Origin: JAGDMS01 sp050015455
Lineage (GTDB): Bacteria; Desulfobacterota; Binatia; HRBIN30
NCBI GenBank assembly: GCA_050015455.1
Contig: JBEKBJ010000003.1
Span: forward strand, 62,001-126,000
Direction of reading: 5' to 3'
DNA: 64,000 nt
Every line of letters begins with the position of its first letter. The first letter of the stretch is position 1. The position numbers and the translations under genes are program-made. Shown here piece by piece: positions 16,624-25,614 of this stretch. Under the pieces are notes generated by a model that was given only the letters and a program-made list of their open reading frames with translations, did not search any database and was not told where the DNA came from.

Positions 16624-18498
16624 ATGAGAACGGGGGCAATGGGCGTGAAGGCGATCGCTTGCGTGATTACCATCGTGGCAATCGTGTCGGCGCAGCAGGC
16701 GAGGGCGGGGGTTTATCCCACCAATACGTGTGTGGGCGCCAAGATGACCGCCGCCGCTGCATACTGCCAGAGTACTCTCAAGGCCTGGAGTACTTGGGAG
16801 AAGAAACAGGACGACGCCAAACGTGTCGCAGCTGTGGGCAAAGCTGCGACGAAGTTGGGCGAGAGTTGGACAAAGGCTGAAGAGAACGCCACAAAGAAAA
16901 GCGTCGACTGCGCCCAAACGACGCTTTCCTCGACGGATTTGCAGTCCCTGGTGGACGCCACGGTGGCGGGTATCGCGGGTATCAAAGATGAAATCAACGG
17001 CGGCCTTGACCTCGGCAACAAGGACAACGCCAAGTGCGGTTCGAAGCTGCTCAGCGCTGCGGCCAAGAAGTGCGCCGCCATGCTCAAAGCAGAGAGCAAG
17101 TACATAAAAGCGCTGGCCAAGGATCCGACCGGCACGGCCCGTGATGCGGCAACAACGGCGGCCACCCAAGCGTTCTCCGACGCGTGGAACAAGGCTACGG
17201 CAGGCACCTGCCCCACGACCGCGACCAAGGATGGCATCGAGGACGAAATTGACGACCTCAACGACGAGGTGGTGACGGATACAACGGTGTCGCCGAACGT
17301 GGACGATACACAGTTCACGACGATTACGCCGACAAATCCCACTCAGTACCTCGGCACGTCGCTGCAACCGGTCTGCAAGGATGGCTCGTCGCCGTATGCG
17401 TTCTTCGTGAAGCGCGGGTCGGTGAACAAGCTGCTGATGTACTACCAGGGCGGCGGCGCCTGCTGGGACGAGGTCACGTGTGGTGGTACTTCTTTGACTG
17501 GATATCAGGCCCTGTGCGATACGACTGTGGATCCGAGCGGCAGCGACAATCCCAACGATGCCGTCAATCACTACGGCTTCGGTGACTTGTCCAACTCCTC
17601 GAACCCGTTCAAGGACTGGAACATCGTGTTCGTGTCGTACTGCAGCTGCGATATTCACTACGGCGATGCGGAGCAAGACTATGACAACTACGACGGCACG
17701 CCGATTCACGTTGTGCACCATGGCTTCCACAACGCCAAGGTGGCGGAGAAATGGGCGCGCGAGCACTTCGTCAACCCGGAGATGGTTTTCGTGACCGGCT
17801 CCAGCGCGGGCTCGTACGGCGCACTCTTCAACGCGCCGTTGCTCGAGAAAGTGTGGCCCGCTTCCCAGTTCCGCGTCCTCGGAGATGCAGGAAACGGGGT
17901 GATTACTCAAGATTTCCTGTTGAACGAATTCCCCAACTGGAACTTCAGTGCGAACCTGCCCAAGTACATTCCCGGGGTAATCGGGTCGTTCTCGGGTGAT
18001 AATCCTACCGGCATGGTGGGGTACATTGAGGCCGTCGCCGCGTACTTTCCCAACACGAACTGGGCACACTACGCCACGGCGTTCGACGGAGGCATGGGGG
18101 GCCAGACCGGCTTCTATCACGTGATGGTCAATCAGTCGAGGATCTTCGATTGGCCGAACTGGTGGGAGTCGAGCTGCGACTGGAACCAACTCATGGTTCA
18201 GCAAGCCAACGACACTTATGGAGCGGTTGCGGCCGGAACCAAGAACTACCACTACTACATCGGCACCGGCTCGCGGCACACGATGTGGGGAAGCAACAAA
18301 GTTTACACCGACACCACGGGTGGCGTTCAGCTCATCGTTGATTGGATCAATGACATGCTGACAGGTGGGCCGGGTTGGGGGAACGTCCAGGCCAGTCCCT
18401 TCAACCTCCTGCTGTCGGGCGACCCGCAGCCTAGTCCGCTGGTGGAACCCTTCGAATCGTCCGATGGCGGTGTCACTGTCACAGTGAACTGCCCGTAG
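16624..18498 (+). CDS. Secreted Notum/pectin-acetylesterase-like hydrolase with N-terminal Cys-helical domain
   Basis: The 624-residue protein has a Sec signal ending near AQQARAG. Residues about 30-220 form a Cys/Lys/Ala-rich helical domain with two similar halves (CVGAKMTAAAAYCQSTLKAW; CGSKLLSAAAKKCAAMLKAE). The C-terminal two thirds match the pectin-acetylesterase/Notum alpha-beta hydrolases: oxyanion region YYQGGGACWDE (about 275-285), nucleophile Ser394 in GSSAGSYG, and His552 in GSRHTMWG. Members deacylate polysaccharides or lipidated proteins; the substrate here is unknown. The protein should act in the periplasm or outside the cell. The hydrolase assignment is strong; the N domain is not one I can name. 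Confidence 0.85.
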   Translation: MRTGAMGVKAIACVITIVAIVSAQQARAGVYPTNTCVGAKMTAAAAYCQSTLKAWSTWEKKQDDAKRVAAVGKAATKLGESWTKAEENATKKSVDCAQTTLSSTDLQSLVDATVAGIAGIKDEINGGLDLGNKDNAKCGSKLLSAAAKKCAAMLKAESKYIKALAKDPTGTARDAATTAATQAFSDAWNKATAGTCPTTATKDGIEDEIDDLNDEVVTDTTVSPNVDDTQFTTITPTNPTQYLGTSLQPVCKDGSSPYAFFVKRGSVNKLLMYYQGGGACWDEVTCGGTSLTGYQALCDTTVDPSGSDNPNDAVNHYGFGDLSNSSNPFKDWNIVFVSYCSCDIHYGDAEQDYDNYDGTPIHVVHHGFHNAKVAEKWAREHFVNPEMVFVTGSSAGSYGALFNAPLLEKVWPASQFRVLGDAGNGVITQDFLLNEFPNWNFSANLPKYIPGVIGSFSGDNPTGMVGYIEAVAAYFPNTNWAHYATAFDGGMGGQTGFYHVMVNQSRIFDWPNWWESSCDWNQLMVQQANDTYGAVAAGTKNYHYYIGTGSRHTMWGSNKVYTDTTGGVQLIVDWINDMLTGGPGWGNVQASPFNLLLSGDPQPSPLVEPFESSDGGVTVTVNCP

Positions 18499-18549
18499 CG
18501 AACTTCGGTCGCCGCGGTACCGCGACGAAATTGCCCCGGGCCGCGACTA

Positions 18550-18576
18550 TTGGGGGGGAGCACCGTTCCCCCCCAA
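18550..18576 (+). terminator. G7/C7 hairpin after the esterase gene
   Basis: A perfect 10-bp stem (18550-18559 with 18567-18576) closes a 7-nt loop about 50 nt past the esterase stop. It is followed by GAAAA rather than a T run. Confidence 0.45.
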
Positions 18577-18605
18577 GAAAACCAGGCGAAACGCCGAGCG
18601 TTCCC

Positions 18606-18636
18606 TTGAGGGCGGGAGCAGTGCTCTCGCCCTCAA
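18606..18636 (+). terminator. Second hairpin downstream of the esterase gene
   Basis: Two 15-nt near-perfect complementary arms (18606-18620 and 18622-18636, one G-T wobble) give a practical stem of 13 bp with a 5-nt loop. With the hairpin at 18550 it separates the esterase gene from ilvD. No T tract follows. Confidence 0.45.
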
Positions 18637-18727
18637 CGCAAGCGCCCGCTGGTACGACAGCCCCCCCCTAGCTACTAGCTATCCGGCTGGTTGTGACAGG
18701 CGCCACATTACAGCTACAGTGGGGCAC

Positions 18728-20599
18728 ATGAACCCATATCGTAGCCGTATCACCACCCAGGGCCGCACCATGGCCGGGGCACGAGCCTTGTGGCGCGCCA
18801 CCGGCATGAAGGATGCCGATTTCAACAAGCCCATCATCGCCATCGCCAACAGCTTCACCCAGTTCGTTCCCGGACACGTGCACCTGCACGACGTCGGCCA
18901 ACGCGTGAAGCAGGTGATAGATGCTGCCGGCGGTTACGGCGCCGAGTTCAACACCATCGCCATCGACGACGGCATCGCCATGGGACACGGCGGCATGCTC
19001 TACTCGCTGCCCAGCCGCGATTTGATCGCCGACAGCGTCGAGTACATGGCCGAGGCCCACGTCGCCGACGCGCTCCTGTGCATCTCGAACTGCGACAAGA
19101 TAACACCGGGCATGCTCATGGCCGCCATGCGGCTCAACATCCCGACGATCTTCGTCTCCGGCGGGCCGATGGAAGCGGGCACCTCGGTTGGAACGCACGA
19201 CGCGCAGGGGCAACCGCTGAAGATCGATCTGATCGATGCCATGGTTGCCGCCGGTGACAGCGCTGTCGCCGACGAACGGCTGCTCGAGATGGAGCGCTCT
19301 GCCTGTCCCACTTGCGGCTCGTGTTCCGGTCTCTTCACCGCCAACAGCATGAATTGCCTCAACGAAGCGCTGGGCTTGGCCTTGCCCGGTAACGGCACAC
19401 TGCTGGCGACACACAAGATGCGCTGGTCGCTGTTCGAGGAGGCCGCGCGCCAGATCGTGGCGCTGGCTCGCCGCTACTACGTCGATGGCGACAGCAGCGT
19501 CCTGCCCCGCAGCATCGCCACTTCCGAAGCCTTCGAGAACGCGATGACGCTGGACATCGCCATGGGGGGCTCGACCAATACCGTTTTGCACCTGCTCGCC
19601 ATCGCCCACGAGGCCGGCGTGCCTTTCACGATGCAGGACATCGATCGGCTGTCACGGCGCGTCCCCAACATTTGCAAGGTGGCGCCGTCTTCGAGCTACC
19701 ACGTCGAGGACGTGAGCCACGCTGGCGGCATCTTCACCATTCTCGGCGCGCTCGACCGCGCCGGACTCGTGCATCGCGAGGTGCGCACCGTGCACGCGGC
19801 CACGCTCGGCGAGGGCATCGACGCCAACGACATTCGCCGATCTACCGCCACCAAAGCGGCGCAGCAGCGGGCGCTGGCGGCGCCGGGCGGGGTGCGTACG
19901 ACCGAGGCGTTCTCGCAGGACAAGTACTACGCCGCGGCCGACGCCGATACGGTCAACGGCTGCATCCGTGAGGTCGAGCATGCGTACAGCGCCGACGGCG
20001 GCCTTGCCGTGCTCTACGGCAACCTGGCCGAGGACGGCTGCATCGTGAAGACGGCCGGCGTTGATGAATCGATCTGGCACTTCGAGGGTCCGGCACGCAT
20101 CTTCCACTCGCAGGAGGCGGCGTGCGAGGCGATCCTCAAGGACCGCATCAAGCCTGGCGACGTCGTCGTGATCCGCTACGAGGGGCCGAAGGGCGGACCA
20201 GGCATGCAGGAGATGCTGTACCCGACCTCGTACATCAAAGCGAAGAACCTCGGGAAGGTGTGCGCTCTGATCACTGACGGTCGCTTCAGCGGCGGCACCT
20301 CGGGGCTCAGCCTCGGTCACGTCTCGCCCGAAGCGGCTGAAGGCGGCACCATCGGCCTGGTCGAGGAAGGTGATCGCATTCGCATCGACATCCCCAACCG
20401 GCGCGTCGACGTGCTCATTGACGCGCCGATGCTCAAGGCGCGCCGCCTGGAGATGCTGGCGCGCGGCGCCAACGCCTGGAAGCCAGTCGGCCGCCACCGC
20501 GAGATTTCACGCGCGCTGCAGGCGTACGCGCTCCTGACCACCAGCGCCGCGCGCGGCGCCGTGCGTGACGTCGAACAGGTGAGCGGCGCTCGCAGGTGA
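18728..20599 (+). CDS. ilvD: Dihydroxy-acid dehydratase
   Basis: IlvD dehydrates dihydroxyacids in valine, leucine and isoleucine synthesis and carries an iron-sulfur cluster. The N terminus YRSRITTQGRTMAGARALWRATG is typical. Cluster Cys lie in ISNCDKITPGM and SACPTCGSCSGLFTANSMNC; the C-terminal ALITDGRFSGGTSG motif is also present. I choose the ATG at 18728 (MNPYRS, 623 residues) over a GTG 9 nt upstream. It stands alone; no other ilv or leu gene is in the window. Confidence 0.96.
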   Translation: MNPYRSRITTQGRTMAGARALWRATGMKDADFNKPIIAIANSFTQFVPGHVHLHDVGQRVKQVIDAAGGYGAEFNTIAIDDGIAMGHGGMLYSLPSRDLIADSVEYMAEAHVADALLCISNCDKITPGMLMAAMRLNIPTIFVSGGPMEAGTSVGTHDAQGQPLKIDLIDAMVAAGDSAVADERLLEMERSACPTCGSCSGLFTANSMNCLNEALGLALPGNGTLLATHKMRWSLFEEAARQIVALARRYYVDGDSSVLPRSIATSEAFENAMTLDIAMGGSTNTVLHLLAIAHEAGVPFTMQDIDRLSRRVPNICKVAPSSSYHVEDVSHAGGIFTILGALDRAGLVHREVRTVHAATLGEGIDANDIRRSTATKAAQQRALAAPGGVRTTEAFSQDKYYAAADADTVNGCIREVEHAYSADGGLAVLYGNLAEDGCIVKTAGVDESIWHFEGPARIFHSQEAACEAILKDRIKPGDVVVIRYEGPKGGPGMQEMLYPTSYIKAKNLGKVCALITDGRFSGGTSGLSLGHVSPEAAEGGTIGLVEEGDRIRIDIPNRRVDVLIDAPMLKARRLEMLARGANAWKPVGRHREISRALQAYALLTTSAARGAVRDVEQVSGARR

Positions 20600-20672
20600 C
20601 GCGTTGCGTGCGCGTCCCATCGTGAGAGAATAATCCGAGTCGAGGATGATACGAACGTGTTCGATCGGTGTG

Positions 20673-21473
20673 TCAAGGCTGCTGTAGACGCGCAGCCAAG
20701 GTGTCGGCCATCAGCCGGTGCAGCCGCCCGTTAGACGCAAGGGTTTGCTGTCCGAAAAGATCGAAGGGCCCGCCCCGAAAATCGCTGATGCTGCCGCCCG
20801 CCTCCTCGACGAGCAGCGCACCTGCCGCCGTGTCCCATGGCTTGAGTTTCCATTCCCAAAACCCGTCGAGACGGCCGCACGCGACGTACGACAGATCGAG
20901 CGCCGCCGAGCCACTGCGGCGCACGCCCTGCGCGCGAACCATGAAGTCGGTGAGGAAGCGGAGATAAAAGTCGAGGTGCTCGCGACGGTCGTACGGAAAG
21001 CCGGTGCCGATGAGCGCTTGCTCGATGTCGTCGGTCGCCGAGACCCGAATGGGCGCGTCGTTCAGCGTCGCGCCGAGGCCGCGGCGGGCACAGAAGGTCT
21101 CTCTGCGCACCGGATCGTGCACGATCCCTAGCAACAGCTCGCGGCCACGCGCCAGCGCCAGCGAGACGGCAAACTGCGGATACCCGTGCGCGAAGTTGAT
21201 GGTGCCGTCTAGTGGATCGAGGTACCAAACGTAGCGCTCGTCCGGCGGACGCTGAAGCGCGCAGCCGGCCGAGGCCTCCTCGGCCACGATGAGATGATCC
21301 GGAAAGGCGCGTCGCAGTTCCGCTGTCAGCAGCGCCTCGATCTCACGATCGGTCTCGGTGACGATGTCGACAACACCCTTATGCTCGACGATCTTCGCCT
21401 CACCCCATGCCGCCCGCAGGCGCTCGCCGGCTTCGGCCACCAAAGTGCGCGCAAGATGCTCGAACCCGTCCAT
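20673..21473 (-). CDS. Inositol-monophosphatase family protein
   Basis: A 266-residue member of the Mg2+-dependent IMPase/SuhB superfamily. Metal ligands appear in IVAEEAS (Glu) and WYLDPLDGTINFAHGYP (the DPLDGT signature), with the distal WDTAAGALLVEEAGG motif. These enzymes dephosphorylate inositol phosphates, histidinol phosphate or related sugars; SuhB also acts in rRNA antitermination. I start at the ATG at 21473 (MDGFEHLAR); the frame is open 36 nt further but adds unlike residues. It converges with ilvD and is divergent to acnB. Confidence 0.9.
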   Translation of the reverse strand: MDGFEHLARTLVAEAGERLRAAWGEAKIVEHKGVVDIVTETDREIEALLTAELRRAFPDHLIVAEEASAGCALQRPPDERYVWYLDPLDGTINFAHGYPQFAVSLALARGRELLLGIVHDPVRRETFCARRGLGATLNDAPIRVSATDDIEQALIGTGFPYDRREHLDFYLRFLTDFMVRAQGVRRSGSAALDLSYVACGRLDGFWEWKLKPWDTAAGALLVEEAGGSISDFRGGPFDLFGQQTLASNGRLHRLMADTLAARLQQP

Positions 21474-21623
21474 ATCATTGACCGTCCCACATCGGATCGA
21501 GCCGGGCAAGCCGCGGCCGACTGGCCTCGTTGCGCCTGATGCAGTTGTTTTGTTGCGTAACTCCGGTTACAAGAAACCGTCCGAATCACCCCCTACCTTG
21601 AACGAGATAGCAGGAGCACGAAG

Positions 21624-24179
21624 ATGATCGAGAAATACCAGAAGCACGTAGCCGAGCGGGCCGCGCAGGGCATTCCGCCGCTTCCCCTCAATCCAGAGCA
21701 GACCGAGCAACTGTGCGGGTTGCTCACATCACCCCCGGCGGGGCAGGAGAAGCTGCTGTTGGATCTGTTCGAGAACCGTGTGCCGCCGGGAGTTGATCCG
21801 GCCGCCAAAGTCAAAGCCGCCTTCCTCGGGCAGGTCCTGAAAGGGACGGCTCGGAGCCCTCTGGTTTCCAAGGCCCGTGCCGTCGAGATCCTCGGCACCA
21901 TGCTCGGTGGTTACAACGTCGAGCATCTGATCGCGGCCTTGCAGGACGCCGAGGTCGCAGATGCTGCCGTCAAGGCGCTCTCCCGCACCACCCTGGTCTA
22001 CGACGCGTTCAACCAGGTCGAGAAGCTTGCCAAGGCCAACGGGGCGGCAAAGAAGGTTCTCGAATCATGGGCAGCGGCCGAGTGGTTCACCTCGCGGCCC
22101 GAGCTGCCCGTCGAAATCAAGGTGAAGGTTTTCAGGGTGGACGGCGAGACCAACACCGACGATTTCTCGCCCGCCAGTGACGCGTCGACCCGTCCCGACA
22201 TTCCGCTGCACGCGCTGGCGATGGGCAAGACGCGCTTTCCCGGCGGCATCGACACCATGGCCGAGTGGCGTAAGGCCGGCGCTCGCGTGGCCTTCCTCGG
22301 CGACGTGGTCGGCACCGGCTCGTCGCGCAAATCAGCCTGCAACAGCGTCCTCTGGCACATCGGCGAAGACATCCCGGCGGTGCCCAACAAGCGCCGCGGC
22401 GGCGTGATCATCGGCGGCGCCATCGCCCCCATCTTCTTCAACACCGCTGAGGACTCCGGCGGTCTTCCCCTCGTCGCCGACGTGACCGGCATCGGCTCGG
22501 GTGACGAGGTCACGATCGACACGCGAGAGGGCACGATCACCTCGGGGTCAGGCCAAGTCGTTTCGCGATTCAAGATCAGCCCGAACACGCTGCCCGACGA
22601 GTTCCGCGCCGGCGGCCGCATCCCGCTGATTATCGGCCGCGCGCTCACCGCCAGAGCGCGCGCGGCGCTCGGGATGGGCGAGACCGACGTCTTCCGCAAG
22701 ACCGAGAACCCCAAACCCAAGCCTGGCCAGGGTTACACGCAGGCGCAGAAGATCGTGGGCAAGGCAGCCGGTCTGCCGGGCGTGCTGCCGGGCAGCGCGT
22801 GCGAGCCCAAGATGACCACGGTGCTATCGCAGGACACGACGGGGCCGATGACGGCCGACGAGCTTAAGGAACTCGCCTGCCTCAGGTTCCAGAGCCCGCT
22901 CTTCTTGCAGTCGTTCTGCCACACCGCCGCCTACCCCAAACCGGCAGACGTGAAGATGCACCAGACGTTGCCGCCCTTCATCGCCGAGCGCAAAGGCGTC
23001 GCGCTACGGCCGGGCGATGGCGTCTGCCACAGTTGGATCAACCGGCTGCTGGTGCCCGATACCGTAGGCACCGGTGGCGACTCGCACACCCGCTTCCCGA
23101 CCGGCATCTCGTTCCCGGCGGGCTCCGGGCTGGTCGCCTTTGCCGGCGCGCTCGGCTTCATGCCGCTCGACATGCCCGAGTCGGTTCTGGTGCGCTTCTC
23201 GGGCGAGTTTCGCTCCGGCATTACCTTGCGCGACGCGGTGAACGCCATCCCGCTGTGGGCGATAAAAAAGGGCTTATTGACGGTACCCAAGAAGAACAAA
23301 AAGAATATCTTCAACGGTCGCATCCTCGAGATCGAGGGCCTGCCGAACCTCACGGTGGAGCAGGGCTTCGAGCTCACCGATGCGGCCGCCGAGCGCTCGG
23401 CGGCTGCCGGCTGCATCCAACTCTCCGAGGAATCGGTCAAGACCTTCCTGCGTTCCAGCGTCGCCCTCATCCGGCGCATGATCGAGGACGGCTATCAGGA
23501 CGCCGAGACGCTGGAGAAGCGCGCCAAAGCCATCGAGGCATGGCTGGCGAATCCGCAGCTGCTCAAGGCGGATGCTAACGCGGAGTACGCCGCGGTGATC
23601 GACATCGATCTCAGCGAGATCACCGAGCCGATCGTCGCCTGCCCCAACGATCCCGACGATGTCAAGGTACTATCCGAGGTGGCCGGGACGCCGATCCAAG
23701 ACGTCTTCCTTGGTTCGTGCATGACCAACATCGGTCACTTCCGCGCCGCAGCGAAGATCTGGGAGGGCCACAAGCACAACCCGGCAACACGAACATATAT
23801 TTGCCCGCCGACGCGGATGGACCAGGCCAAGCTCAAGAGCGAGGCCTACTTTGCACTGTTCAACGCGATCGGGGCACGCATCGAGACGCCCGGGTGCTCC
23901 CTCTGCATGGGCAACCAGCTGCGCGTTCCGGCCGGGGTGACCGTATTCTCCACCTCGACGCGCAACTTCGACAACCGCATGGGTGACGGCGCGAAGGTTT
24001 TCCTCGGCTCTGCCGAGCTGGGCGCGGTCACAGCGATACTGGGCAAGCTCCCGACGCCGGCGCAGTACCTCGCCGAGTTTGAGAGCCGTGTCGCCCCGCA
24101 CCGGGACGAGGTTTACAAGTACCTGCAGTTCGACGAACTCGGTCGCTTCGACGCCATCTACAACCGGCGCGATCTGTAA
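21624..24179 (+). CDS. acnB: Bifunctional aconitate hydratase 2/2-methylisocitrate dehydratase
   Basis: AcnB isomerises citrate to isocitrate in the TCA cycle and can act on 2-methylisocitrate. The 851-residue protein has the AcnB-specific N-terminal HEAT-like domain, then the swivel domain (NTDDFSPASDA; GDVVGTGSSRKSACNSV) ahead of the catalytic domains, the order that separates AcnB from AcnA. Cluster Cys are in GSCMTNIGHF and GCSLCMGNQLR. The RNA-binding/regulatory role known for E. coli AcnB is family knowledge, not visible here. Confidence 0.97.
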   Translation: MIEKYQKHVAERAAQGIPPLPLNPEQTEQLCGLLTSPPAGQEKLLLDLFENRVPPGVDPAAKVKAAFLGQVLKGTARSPLVSKARAVEILGTMLGGYNVEHLIAALQDAEVADAAVKALSRTTLVYDAFNQVEKLAKANGAAKKVLESWAAAEWFTSRPELPVEIKVKVFRVDGETNTDDFSPASDASTRPDIPLHALAMGKTRFPGGIDTMAEWRKAGARVAFLGDVVGTGSSRKSACNSVLWHIGEDIPAVPNKRRGGVIIGGAIAPIFFNTAEDSGGLPLVADVTGIGSGDEVTIDTREGTITSGSGQVVSRFKISPNTLPDEFRAGGRIPLIIGRALTARARAALGMGETDVFRKTENPKPKPGQGYTQAQKIVGKAAGLPGVLPGSACEPKMTTVLSQDTTGPMTADELKELACLRFQSPLFLQSFCHTAAYPKPADVKMHQTLPPFIAERKGVALRPGDGVCHSWINRLLVPDTVGTGGDSHTRFPTGISFPAGSGLVAFAGALGFMPLDMPESVLVRFSGEFRSGITLRDAVNAIPLWAIKKGLLTVPKKNKKNIFNGRILEIEGLPNLTVEQGFELTDAAAERSAAAGCIQLSEESVKTFLRSSVALIRRMIEDGYQDAETLEKRAKAIEAWLANPQLLKADANAEYAAVIDIDLSEITEPIVACPNDPDDVKVLSEVAGTPIQDVFLGSCMTNIGHFRAAAKIWEGHKHNPATRTYICPPTRMDQAKLKSEAYFALFNAIGARIETPGCSLCMGNQLRVPAGVTVFSTSTRNFDNRMGDGAKVFLGSAELGAVTAILGKLPTPAQYLAEFESRVAPHRDEVYKYLQFDELGRFDAIYNRRDL

Positions 24180-24227
24180 CCTGACAGTCGGGAGTGAGCA
24201 ACCGTCGGGCGGCCGGGAACTGAGCGT

Positions 24228-24339
24228 TCACCCCCCCACGGGTCTTGCGCGCATCCATATCAGCGCGTTGTTCACGGCCGTGAGGATCTCGTCGACGGTG
24301 ACATGGCCGTCGTGGCTCCAGTACCTGGGCCATGCCGCT
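24228..24339 (-). pseudogene. Remnant of a dockerin-like calcium-loop domain
   Basis: Translating the minus strand gives SHDGHVTVDEILTAVNNAL followed by a short tail and TGA at 24230-24228. This matches the last repeat of the intact secreted protein at 52545-55298 (NHDGQITVDEILRAVNAAL). The upstream half is unrecognisable, with no start codon or partner repeat, so only the end of a former gene remains. Confidence 0.65.
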
Positions 24340-24378
24340 GCGTGGCTCCGATCGGAGGGTGAGCGTGGCAAGTTCCAC

Positions 24379-24612
24379 TTACACCGTGTCGAGGACGCGG
24401 TGGTATTCGTCGGGAGTCACGCCGATTTCTCGTAGGATTTCGCGAATCAGCGGCCGAGCCAACTCCCGGCCCGGATGATGCGGGATGGAGGTGCCGCGCC
24501 CGTCCGGGTGGCGATAAAAGGCGTGGCTTCCCTTCTGACGACTCTTCTGAAACCCAAGCGCGAACAGCACGCGCTCCAATGTGGCCGCATCAACAATGCG
24601 CAGGCGGCTCAT
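24379..24612 (-). CDS. hicA: HicA-type mRNA interferase toxin
   Basis: A 77-residue protein with the HicA double-stranded-RNA-binding-like fold: LERVLFALGFQKSRQKGSHAFY includes the G-S-H active-site His, followed by SIPHHPGRELARPLIREILRE. HicA toxins cleave mRNA in the cytoplasm. Its ATG overlaps the hicB stop (ATGA), so it is coupled to its antitoxin. The antitoxin-first order is the reverse of the classical hicAB arrangement but common. Confidence 0.9.
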   Translation of the reverse strand: MSRLRIVDAATLERVLFALGFQKSRQKGSHAFYRHPDGRGTSIPHHPGRELARPLIREILREIGVTPDEYHRVLDTV

Positions 24613-24839
24613 CGCTCCAGTTCAAGCTCGTGGACGCCATAAAAGCTGGGGAACTCGGTGAGGCCACGGCTCTCGGCCTCTTCGAGGCACAGTTCGACCA
24701 CCTCGCGAACGTTCCGCTCAAGTTCGTCAAGCGTTGCCGCCTGCGTGTGGGCTCCGGGAAGTGTCGGGACGGTGGCGACGAACATGCCGCTCTCGTCATC
24801 ACGTTCAATGATGACGGGGAACCGATACCGTTTGGCCAT
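24609..24839 (-). CDS. hicB: HicB-type antitoxin
   Basis: A 76-residue protein, MAKRYRFPVIIERDDESG, with the HicB fold (FVATVPTLPGAHTQAATLDE) that blocks the HicA active site. The ATG at 24839 has GGAGGT upstream; a longer in-frame start at 24947 is rejected for lack of homology. The short length implies it lacks the C-terminal DNA-binding domain found in longer HicB proteins, so operon autoregulation may be weak or absent. Confidence 0.88.
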   Translation of the reverse strand: MAKRYRFPVIIERDDESGMFVATVPTLPGAHTQAATLDELERNVREVVELCLEEAESRGLTEFPSFYGVHELELER

Positions 24840-24953
24840 GCGCACCTCCGACTCGCCACCTATAGCACATCCGATCGCACGTTGCGCTCTGCGTGCCTGA
24901 TAAGCATTTAGCCGAACCGCGCGTCCCTGACACCCGGCACCTGACACCGCGTG

Positions 24954-25614
24954 CTACCCGCATCCCTCCAGCGCGTGGTTCACGGCGGTGTGGATCTCAT
25001 CCACGGTGATCTGGCCGTCGTGGTTTGCGTCCCCTGCGAAGCAGCCATCGATATTCGCGTTCCCCAGGGCAACATCCACCATTGTCAGCAGCTCGCTTAC
25101 GGTTACAGTCCCATCCCCGTTACAGTCGCCCGCGCATGGGGCTACTGGCAGGTCCAACGCAAAGGTTGCCTCGTTGTTGCTACGATCAACGTCCGCCACG
25201 ACGCCCGCGTCATCTGCCGTCACTGTAATATAGTTGCTCCGGGCTCGTCAGCGTTCCGGGCGCGAGGCTGAGCGCAAGTTGCGCCAGAGCGCCGGCATCG
25301 AGGGCGGGGACGATCGTCGTCGTGATCGGTGAACCGGATGTGCCGGCGTAGCGAATGGCCAGCGTGGACGAGGGCGCTGCCGGCGCGCAGTTGTTGACGA
25401 CCTGCACGATCACACTTGCCGACCCGTCCGCTTGCACGGAGCGCGTGAGAATGGTCACCGCGAGGTCGGTCCCGCCGACGTTCACGGACAAGCGGTTGTT
25501 GGCCGGATTGAAGTCGCTGATCGTACCGTCCGGATCGATGACCGCAAAGAGCGTGTTGGGTGCCGGCACCACCCAGGCCGCCGGAGAGCTTCCACGCGGC
25601 GCGGTCCTCTGCGG
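24954..25614 (-). pseudogene. Frameshifted 3' end of a CARDB and dockerin-like secreted protein
   Basis: Two minus-strand frames join into one former protein. The first (25614-about 25223) holds a CARDB-type adhesion domain (DLAVTILTRSVQADGS; VQVVNNCAPAAPSS). The second (about 25223-24954) resumes as ITVTADDAGVVADVDRSNNEA and ends with two calcium-loop repeats (GDCNGDGTVTVSELLTMVDVAL; GDANHDGQITVDEIHTAVNHAL). The frame changes at CAACTATATTAC, where a 1-nt gain or 2-nt loss relative to an expected E-Q-N-Y-I would explain it. No signal peptide or start is seen, because the next gene ends at 25615. Confidence 0.75.

Noticed and set aside
16594..18279. 561-codon minus frame opposite the esterase gene
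   Set aside because: The plus-strand gene has a signal peptide, catalytic motifs and a ribosome-binding site; the minus frame is a GC-rich shadow.
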